Shown here: positions 24,512 through 31,200 of the stretch, piece after piece
How the letters are laid out: every line of letters begins with the position of its first letter
Position numbering within the stretch: the first letter of the stretch is position 1
Virus record (IMG/VR): IMGVR_UViG_3300044568_000352
Coordinates: 1-31,962 of that record
Direction: 5' to 3' (one strand)
From: a virus
DNA: 31,962 bases
Notes under the pieces: model-generated
Seen by the model: only the letters and a program-made list of their open reading frames with translations
Databases searched by the model: none
What the model was told of the DNA's origin: nothing
Translations under genes and position numbers: made by a program

Positions 24512-25585
24512 TTAATACATCACTAGGTCTTGTGCATAATCGGCTGCCGCTCTTTCTGCCGTAACAAGAACGCTCTCTTGTAATGATAGAGTAAGAGTGA
24601 CTTCTGTTGGATAATACTTGTTTCCTTCGCCCACATCAAAAAATGCGAGTTTACTTTGTGATCCGTAGTTTGTAGATACGTTTTCAATCATGCAAAGTTC
24701 CGAATCGAATAGTAGATTGGTTGTTCCACCTACTACAAGATAGATTGAATACTTAACCATATCTGGATAGATAAACGTGAGTGGTGTTCCAAATTCTTTT
24801 TCTTGTTCTCCAAGACCAAGAATATCAGCAGAGGCAGAATCTACTGCCTCTGCCTGTTGTCTAGCCGCTGCCGCCTCAGCAGTTTCATCTTTATTTTGTT
24901 CTACTGTTGCGCTTCCCGCAATCAGTTCTTGTTCGGTATTTCCTAAACTTGAAATCTTATCTGTACCAATATCAGTTTTAGGAGATGATGCAACTCTAAA
25001 AGATGCAACAATCTTATTCATTGCTTCTGCTTCTGCTTCTGAAGTTGGACGCATAATGAATGATGGCTGAAATCTTCTAAAAACAGGACCAGCATACGCA
25101 AGTTGCTGAAAGTTATTGACCATTCTACGCATCAAAAATTCTGCTTGAGTTTTGCCACCAGCACCCATACTTGCGGCAAAACCTGTAACCCCAACCATTG
25201 CGTTTAGAATTTGTCGAGTAAGTGCTTCATATGCGCTCTTACCCACACTTTCGATAACACTCATACCTAAGCCGAATTGTCCTAAGAACTCTTGTGCAGG
25301 ATTCCCATCACCCATAAGACCGGCATATGACGCACCAAACGCCTGCGTTGACTGCCAACCTTGAGATAAGTTTGAATCAAATCCACTATTAAAGCGAACA
25401 TAAATAACAGGTGCATCTGCTAAAGGTTCTCCTCTGTTATTATAAAATTCAAATCTTGCTACAGGTACAGCATATGGCGCGTGAGCCGAATCAATATTGC
25501 CGTTTTCACCAACACCAAAATATAGGTTATCGCTTGTCGGATAATAACCTCCGCTAGGCTTTTCTGTGTATAGAACAAATGCCAT
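24512..25585 (-). CDS. 48: Baseplate tail tube cap gp48-like
   Basis: gp48 caps the hub and, with gp54, starts tail-tube polymerisation. The 357-aa protein (T4 gp48: 364 aa) has the family C-terminal half: FRRFQPSFIMRPTSEAEAEA (about residues 174-193) followed by MNKIVASFR, then FGTPLTFIYPDMVKYSIY and LCMIENVSTNYGSQSKLAFF, ending in YYPTEVTLTLSLQES, the tube-like fold. An Ala/Glu-rich linker (about 232-250) separates the parts. gp54 shares this fold and is the main alternative. A GAGGAAAA ribosome site precedes the ATG. A variant late box lies 34 bases upstream. Confidence 0.75.
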   Translation of the reverse strand: MAFVLYTEKPSGGYYPTSDNLYFGVGENGNIDSAHAPYAVPVARFEFYNNRGEPLADAPVIYVRFNSGFDSNLSQGWQSTQAFGASYAGLMGDGNPAQEFLGQFGLGMSVIESVGKSAYEALTRQILNAMVGVTGFAASMGAGGKTQAEFLMRRMVNNFQQLAYAGPVFRRFQPSFIMRPTSEAEAEAMNKIVASFRVASSPKTDIGTDKISSLGNTEQELIAGSATVEQNKDETAEAAAARQQAEAVDSASADILGLGEQEKEFGTPLTFIYPDMVKYSIYLVVGGTTNLLFDSELCMIENVSTNYGSQSKLAFFDVGEGNKYYPTEVTLTLSLQESVLVTAERAAADYAQDLVMY

Positions 25586-25618
25586 TCGTTTTCCTCGTGA
25601 ACTAAAATTTATCTTATC

Positions 25619-25626
25619 TATTTATG
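25619..25626 (-). promoter_or_regulatory. Variant late promoter ahead of gp48 operon, overlapping gp4 start
   Basis: The minus strand reads CATAAATA, one base from the late box TATAAATA, 34 bases before the gp48-like ATG, the same distance as the gp25 promoter. Its first three bases are the complement of the gp4 start codon (25624-25626), so the divergent genes share this site. Confidence 0.55.
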
Positions 25627-26067
25627 TCTTATAAAGGTCGATTCAAGCCAAAAAACTATCAAAAATATAAAGGCGACCCAACAAATGTGATCTATCGCAG
25701 TCTACTTGAACGAAAATTTATGGTTTATTGTGATACGAATTCTTCAATTTTAGAGTGGTCATCTGAAGAGATAGTTGTTCCATACAAATCGCCCATCGAT
25801 AATCGTTGGCATCGATATTTTGTGGACTTTTACATCAAGTATAAGACAAATACTGGTGAAGTTAAGTCTGCGCTGATTGAAATCAAACCTCAAATTCAAA
25901 CTCAACCCCCAAAACGTAAAGATACACCAAACGGTAAGCCCACACGAAGGTTTCTGAATGAAGTTGCGACATGGGGCGTTAATCAAGCGAAATGGAAGGC
26001 TGCCAATGAGTTCTGTGAAGATAGAAAATGGGAATTTAAAATCATAACTGACAAAGATTTGAGATAA
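25624..26067 (+). CDS. 4: Head completion protein gp4 (nuclease-like)
   Basis: This 147-aa protein (T4 gp4: about 150 aa) is needed to finish DNA-filled heads before tail joining. It has a PD-(D/E)XK-type layout: Glu29 in YRSLLERKF, Asp68 in FVDFYIKY and Glu86-x-Lys88 in LIEIKPQ, preceded by a WSSEEIVVPY strand. It ends with a basic, aromatic helix (WGVNQAKWKAANEFC). A nuclease role in trimming the packaged end is plausible; cleavage is not shown by sequence. It is the first plus-strand gene, with only 38 bases to the divergent gp48-like gene. No Shine-Dalgarno sequence is visible before the ATG, which is unusual in this window, and no internal Met gives a better start. Confidence 0.85.
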   Translation: MSYKGRFKPKNYQKYKGDPTNVIYRSLLERKFMVYCDTNSSILEWSSEEIVVPYKSPIDNRWHRYFVDFYIKYKTNTGEVKSALIEIKPQIQTQPPKRKDTPNGKPTRRFLNEVATWGVNQAKWKAANEFCEDRKWEFKIITDKDLR

Positions 26068-26075
26068 ATAGAAGC

Positions 26076-26675
26076 ATGACAACCATATTCGATACAATTT
26101 TACAGCAAGGCGTTCGCCAAGGAATCGTGCCCGCAAAAACAAGGGCGGCGAGGGATTGGTTTAGAGACCAAGCGGGAAGTGTAACTGGCAATATTACACC
26201 AAGTCGAATTCTAAATCGCGCAGATGCGACTAGAAAAACATCAGACATGGAGTATGGACTCATGTATGCATTTCGCTATGATCCTAAAATGAAAAAAGAA
26301 CTGCCATACTATGATACATTTCCTTTGATTTTTCCAATTCGCTTTGAGGCGGATGGATTTTTAGGTATCAACTTTCATTACTTGCCGCCTATTCTTCGAG
26401 CAAAGTTAATGGACGCATTATATCCCAATGTAACGAATAAAAAGTATGATGCAACGACACGAATGAAAGTTTCGTATTCAATTCTTCAAGGTGCTTCTAA
26501 GTATAGATTCTTTAAGCCAACAATTAAGAAGTATTTGAGAAATCATGTTCGTTCGCAATTTTTAGAAATACCAGCAACAGAGTGGGATATTGCTTTGTTT
26601 CTACCAACAGAATCGTTTAGAAAGTCTGACACAGGAAGAATATGGGAAGACTCACGAAAGAAAATAGGACGATAA
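26076..26675 (+). CDS. Conserved T4-like protein, possibly DNA end protector gp2
   Basis: This 199-aa protein follows gp4 by eight bases. The N-terminal 60 residues are basic (VPAKTRAARDWFRDQAG). The middle, YAFRYDPKMKKELPYYDTFP (about 64-83) and GFLGINFHYLPPILRAKLMD (about 94-113), and the C-terminal RFFKPTIKKYLRNHVRSQFL region form a pattern I associate with a conserved marine T4-like gene near gp4. In T4 the gene next to gp4 is gp2, the DNA end protector, and a basic protein fits that job, but T4 gp2 is longer (274 aa). A hub or tail protein is the alternative. Identity is uncertain; that it is a real gene is clear. Confidence 0.5.
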   Translation: MTTIFDTILQQGVRQGIVPAKTRAARDWFRDQAGSVTGNITPSRILNRADATRKTSDMEYGLMYAFRYDPKMKKELPYYDTFPLIFPIRFEADGFLGINFHYLPPILRAKLMDALYPNVTNKKYDATTRMKVSYSILQGASKYRFFKPTIKKYLRNHVRSQFLEIPATEWDIALFLPTESFRKSDTGRIWEDSRKKIGR

Positions 26676-27269
26676 ATGTCTAACATCGCAAAATTATCGG
26701 AATTTAAAAGTTCAATCGCAAAAATTGTAAGACCAAATCTCTTCTATGCAGAATTGAATGGTACGGATAGTCTGTTAATCAATGCAAATCAAGCAATCCC
26801 TCAGATTAAGGATACGTTTTCTTTTCGATGCGAACAAGCAGAGTTTCCTGGAAGAACAATCACCACAGCAGATGATGTAGGTGGTGGTGGACCTGCACTT
26901 AAGTTGCCCTATGATGTAACATATAACGATATCAATCTTTCTATCATTTGCGCTGAAGATATGATTGAAAGAATTTTCTTTGAGTTGTGGATGGAAAGTA
27001 TTGTCGCAACACCTCAATCGAAAACTTCTGGAAATGCAGGATTGATTGCATATCATCAAGATTATGCAAGAAAAACTTCACTCACAATTCGTCAACTAAA
27101 TCCGCAAGGCGAAGTGATATTTTTCTATACACTACATGACATTTTTCCAATCGCATTAACTGCTATGAATGCAACATGGGAAGAAGGAAACACTTATCAG
27201 AGATTCGGAGTAACTTTGAATTATAGATATTATACCTTCGGAAACGAAGACATTACAGAACCAAGATGA
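26676..27269 (+). CDS. Tail-tube-fold protein (gp54/gp19-like)
   Basis: This 197-aa protein begins directly after the previous stop (TAAATG), with AGGA ten bases upstream. It follows the tail-tube pattern: FSFRCEQAEFPGRTITTADD (about 48-67), LKLPYDVTYNDINLSII with a conserved K/L-x-P-Y-D-x-T-Y-x-D strand pair, FFELWMESIV, AYHQDYARKTSLTIRQL and a C-terminal LHDIFPIALTAMNATWEEGN followed by TYQRFGVTLNYRYY. Tube proteins gp19 (163 aa) and the tube initiators gp48 and gp54 share this fold. Since gp48 is across the divergent promoter and gp19 usually lies near gp18 elsewhere, a gp54-like initiator role is my preference, not proven. Confidence 0.6.
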   Translation: MSNIAKLSEFKSSIAKIVRPNLFYAELNGTDSLLINANQAIPQIKDTFSFRCEQAEFPGRTITTADDVGGGGPALKLPYDVTYNDINLSIICAEDMIERIFFELWMESIVATPQSKTSGNAGLIAYHQDYARKTSLTIRQLNPQGEVIFFYTLHDIFPIALTAMNATWEEGNTYQRFGVTLNYRYYTFGNEDITEPR

Positions 27270-27290
27270 TTTTAACAATGGAGAAAAACT

Positions 27291-28034
27291 ATGGCACTAC
27301 CTAAAATTGATGTACCTTTATTTGAGTTGATGTTACCGTCTACAGGTCAACCAGTAAAATACAGACCGTTCTTAGTTAAAGAACAAAAAATTCTTTTGCT
27401 TGCGCTTGAAGGCGAAAGCATTAAAGAGACAGTAATCGCAATGAGACAGATTGTTTCGAATTGCGTATTGAGTGAAGATGTTGATGTTGAAAAACTACCA
27501 ACATTTGATCTTGAATACATTTTCTTGAAACTTCGCGCAAAATCAATCGGCGAACTTGTTGAATTAAACATGAGACACTCAACTGGCATGAACAGTAAAG
27601 GTGAAGAATGTGATGCAATAACAATGCATAAAGTTAACCTGATGGACGTTGAAGTTGTCAAGACAATTGAACACGAAGACAAATTCATTTTAGATGAGAA
27701 GTCTGGACTTGGAATTAAATTCAAATACCCAACTCCTGATCTTGATGCGTTTGATAATAGTGAAGATAGAAGTCAACTTGATATTGCCGCAGACGCAATG
27801 TTTGCTTCAATTGAATATATTTTCGACAACGAAAACGTATACAAAAAAGAAGATTACACAAAGCAAGAACTTCAAGAGTTCATTGATTCAATGACGCAAG
27901 ATCAATTTGCAAAGTGTGGTAAATTTTTCGAGACTATGCCAAAACTAAAGCATACTGTTAAATGGAAATGTTCTAAGTGTGGATGCGATGATGAAATCAC
28001 ACTGGAGGGTTTGACAAGTTTTTTCGTATTCTAA
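27291..28034 (+). CDS. 26: Baseplate/tail assembly protein gp26
   Basis: This 247-aa protein fits the T4 base plate protein family of gp26 (T4: 208 aa): KIDVPLFELMLPSTGQPVKY (residues 5-24), RPFLVKEQKILLLALE (25-40) and FDLEYIFLKLRAKSIGELVE. The C-terminal region has Cys209, Cys227, Cys230 and Cys232, with a CSKCGC knot that could bind zinc. GGAG lies ten bases before the ATG. The last codons contain a slippery heptamer, and a -1 shift would replace the final two residues with 67 others. The next gene is the tape measure, so this protein may act as a tail-assembly chaperone. T4 gp26 is described as a hub subunit. Confidence 0.82.
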   Translation: MALPKIDVPLFELMLPSTGQPVKYRPFLVKEQKILLLALEGESIKETVIAMRQIVSNCVLSEDVDVEKLPTFDLEYIFLKLRAKSIGELVELNMRHSTGMNSKGEECDAITMHKVNLMDVEVVKTIEHEDKFILDEKSGLGIKFKYPTPDLDAFDNSEDRSQLDIAADAMFASIEYIFDNENVYKKEDYTKQELQEFIDSMTQDQFAKCGKFFETMPKLKHTVKWKCSKCGCDDEITLEGLTSFFVF

Positions 28035-28228
28035 TCGGACAGGAGAGTCTTAAAAACTTTTACCAGACAAACTTCGCATTGGTACAGCATCATAAATATA
28101 GCCTGACTGATATTGAAAATATGATGCCATTTGAACGTGAAATCTACCTTATGATGCTTTCTCAGCATGTGACTGAAGAAAACCAAAGATTACAAGAACA
28201 ACAAGCGGCACAAGGTAGGAAACGATAA
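27995..28228 (+). CDS. -1 frame extension of gp26 (frameshift-dependent)
   Basis: The -1 frame opens at 27995, after a TGA at 27992-27994, and closes with TAA at 28226-28228. A shift at 28019-28025 would join gp26 residues 1-245 to 67 residues starting RILIGQESLKNFYQTNF, continuing HHKYSLTDIENMMPFEREIY and ending in a charged QEQQAAQGRKR tail. The sequence is ordinary, structured-looking coding sequence, yet the first ATG in this frame comes only about 35 codons before the end, too late to express most of it. The fusion would be about 312 aa. This matches chaperone/extended chaperone pairs before tape-measure genes in other tailed phages. A simple late start at TTG (LVQHHK) is the alternative. 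Confidence 0.7.
   Translation, partial: NHTGGFDKFFRILIGQESLKNFYQTNFALVQHHKYSLTDIENMMPFEREIYLMMLSQHVTEENQRLQEQQAAQGRKR
28004..28025 (+). other. Programmed -1 frameshift site in gp26
   Basis: The heptamer T_TTT_TTC (28019-28025) is in the correct X_XXY_YYZ register relative to the gp26 frame. It is preceded by GGAGGG (28004-28009), nine bases upstream, an internal anti-rRNA site spaced as in dnaX-type frameshift signals. The zero-frame stop follows at 28032-28034. No strong downstream hairpin was seen by eye, only a weak GTCT/AGAC pairing. Confidence 0.7.
28091..28098 (+). promoter_or_regulatory. Possible variant late promoter before the tape-measure gene
   Basis: The plus strand reads CATAAATA, the same one-base variant as at the gp48 operon, 157 bases before the tape-measure ATG and inside the gp26 extension. 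It could give extra transcription of the tape-measure gene, but a chance match in A/T-rich coding sequence is quite possible. Confidence 0.25.
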
Positions 28229-28255
28229 TGTTGCACATAAAAGGCAAGGCATAAA

Positions 28256-31200
28256 ATGGCTCAACTAGGAAGTTACGCACAAGCACTCGGAGACATTGCA
28301 AAAAGTAGTGCGATGAGTGGTTTAGAAGGATTAGCGAAAGGCATGAAATACGCGGCTATGCGTGAAATGCCTGCGCTAGTCCATGGTGTCGCTTTTGCTA
28401 AAGAGATGCGTGGACGTGCCGGAAAAATTGAAGAAGTAAAGTCTAAAGAAGTTGGTAAGAGACAAGCGGCGGCAACAGAAAATCTTGTTCGACAACAAGC
28501 AACAAACAATGTAATTAGTCTTGATATGGCACGCCAGTTACGTGCTATCAATGCGAATGTTCAGTCGCAAAGACAAATGATGGGTCAGCAGGTTCAAGCC
28601 GCAAAAAGAACTGAGCAATTTGCAGAAGAAGACGCAAGAGAAAAAGCAGACTTCAATCGAAAACTTCTTCGCGCACTTGAGAAAATGGGTGGTGGTGCTG
28701 GAGGTTCAGGATCACCCGCAACCGGTGCCAATGCTTCTGGCGGAGGCATTTTTGATTCTATTCTAGGAGCAATCGGAGGAAATCTAGGAGAAATTTTAGG
28801 TGGAGCCTTGGGTGGTTATGGCGCGTATAAAGGAATTAAGTCATTAAGAACCGGCGGGGTTGTTGCTGGTGGTGGACGCGGAGGTCGTGGTGGTGGTCCT
28901 CGCAGACCAACATATCGCGATCCGAAAACAGGTCGATTTGCTAGAAGACCGGGACTCTTTAGAAGAGGTTTGGGTGCATTGGGAGGATTGGGTCGCGGAC
29001 TCGTAATGAATCCTCTTACTAAAATTCCTGGATGGGGTTGGGCAGGCACAGCACTTGGCGCAGGCCTTATGTTTGCGCCAGATATCTATGACTTCTTTGC
29101 TGGTCCTCCTGGTGGTGATTTAGATGTAACTTCACAAGACAGACAAAGAGCATTATCCCGTTCATTCTTAACTAGATTCTTGTCTGGTGGAGATGAACGT
29201 AGAGCAAGAATTGAAGCGGCAACAAGACTTAGAAGAGCAAGATATCAAAGACCAACTCCTTACGCGCAAGGTAGATATGGCTTAGAAAATCGTGCAGGAA
29301 GAACCGGAGCAAGACAATCAAATCCTGGCGGACCTGGATCATCTCCAGCAATTACCCCAAATACAGTACCTCCTCCTGCTAATTTGCCATCTGGCGCAAG
29401 TCAGAATATTAATGATTTAATTATTCAAGTAGAATCTGGAGGTCGCACTAATGCTGCCGCAACTACAAGTAGAGCGTATGGGTTAGGACAATTTGTTCCT
29501 AGAACATTTAACGGACTTGTAGCGCAAGCCAAACCTGGTGATGCCCTTTATGGAAAAACTTTTGATGATTATAAAGCAAGTCCTGCACTTCAACGTGCGG
29601 CGATGGCTAAACTAACAGAAACAAACGTTAGAACATTACAATCAAGACAAATTCCAATTGATGATGTTTCAATTTACTTAGCACACTTTTTAGGTGCTGG
29701 TGGTGCTACAAGAGTTTTAAGGGCACCTGATACTGCATTGCTTACAGACGTTGTTGCTAAAGATCAAAGAGATGCAAATCCGGCAGTATTTTCTAAAGTA
29801 AAAACTGTTGCAGATTTAAAAGCATGGGCAAGAAGAAAAATTGACCAAGCCAAAAGAGAGTTAGGCACTTCAAGTGGACGTGCCGCAGCCGCATCGACAC
29901 CTTCAAGTCCGGTTGAAGGCTCTGACTATAATGCACAACTACAACTCACTCAGCAGTTGGGTGCGGCATTCGCTAGAGCATCGAATGATCCAAACACAAG
30001 TCCTTTAGCAAGAGAAAACATTAAAACTTCGTATGAAGCGGCCGCCGCCAAACTTGCAACAATGCAACGCGAGCCTCCCGCACAATTACCTTCAGTTACG
30101 GTAACAGGACGAAGAGTTAACAGACCAGGAATTAATGTTCCTGATGCACCAGTAAGAACTGGCAATCGCGCAGTTGATGCGTTCTTAGCACAAAGATCAG
30201 TCACTACAGCAAACGCACCAGCGACAAGAGGAATTTCTGTAGCATCAACAAGCGGCACATCTGTTACTACAGCAAACGCACCTCTTCCTGTTGTTGACGA
30301 AGAAGCAAATCAAAGACTTGCCAAGATTGAAAAATCTCAAGGTAAGGTAGAAAAAGAAACAAAAGGACTTTCTGTAAGTTCTAGACTAGCCGCACGTAAC
30401 TTCTTACGTAGAGAGCGTCCTACAAGACGAATTCTATCTCCAGAAGAAGAGGCAGATCAATATCTAAAGAAAGCACAGCAAGGTTTCTTAAATGCATTTG
30501 ACAGAACACTCACAAAAGCATTTAAAGACTTTGGCACAAACTTCTTAAAGTCGGTTGGCTATGCACCAGGCGGCACACCTGTATCTGCACAAGAAGCAAT
30601 GCGAGTTGGTTACGCAGGTAATCAATTAGGTAGAATGCTTGACCTTGATAAGAAGGTCGCAAAAGGACTTGAAAAGATCATAGGTAAAGAATATGGTCGT
30701 ATGCTTGCGCCAGCAGTATCTCAGTTGGGTAAAGCATATCTCAACAGCATGGCAGTTGGAATTGGACAAAGCCTGTTCACTGGTGTTAGTGGGCGCGATG
30801 CAAAATCTGCGAATGCAATTACTGGACAGATTCTAGGTAATCTAGCAAAAGGCAATAAACAAATTGCAATGGAGCAATTGCTTTATGGTTTAACAGGCAT
30901 TGCGTCTGGACCAGAAACAATTGCACAATCATACGGATTTAGATCGGCAGCCGAAGGCATTGGCTACATGGCTGAAGTCTTTGCGGCAAGATCAACTGAT
31001 GCCGTAAGAGGAATATTTGGTTGGGAAGATAGAACAGCGCCTCAGCAAATGAGAGACCCGGTAACGGGTAGATTGTTCACTCCAGACCAAGCCGGTACCG
31101 ATCAGTCAATGCGTAATATTGCGGCTGGTGGTTATGGTGGTATCTATAGAAGAGAAGCGGCACAAACACTTAGAACTTCTCAGATGACAACAATGGTTGG

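Larger units (their letters stand above)
20178..25626 (-). other. Hub/spike/wedge operon block
   Basis: Seven genes from gp48 to the Hc1-like protein run with gaps of 1-15 bases or ATGA overlap, from the variant promoter at 25619-25626 to the new late box at 20178-20185. No internal terminator was seen, so they are likely one transcript that continues into gp25-gp6-gp7. Confidence 0.6.

Noticed and set aside
26063-26070. GATAAATA on the plus strand, similar to a late box
   Set aside because: It lies only five bases before the ATG at 26076 and overlaps the gp4 stop, so it would give an essentially leaderless message. The first base also differs from the consensus.
28273-30258. Minus-strand open frames opposite the tape-measure gene
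   Set aside because: They are antisense shadows of a Gly/Ala/Arg-rich gene; the plus-strand frame is continuous and has recognisable domains.
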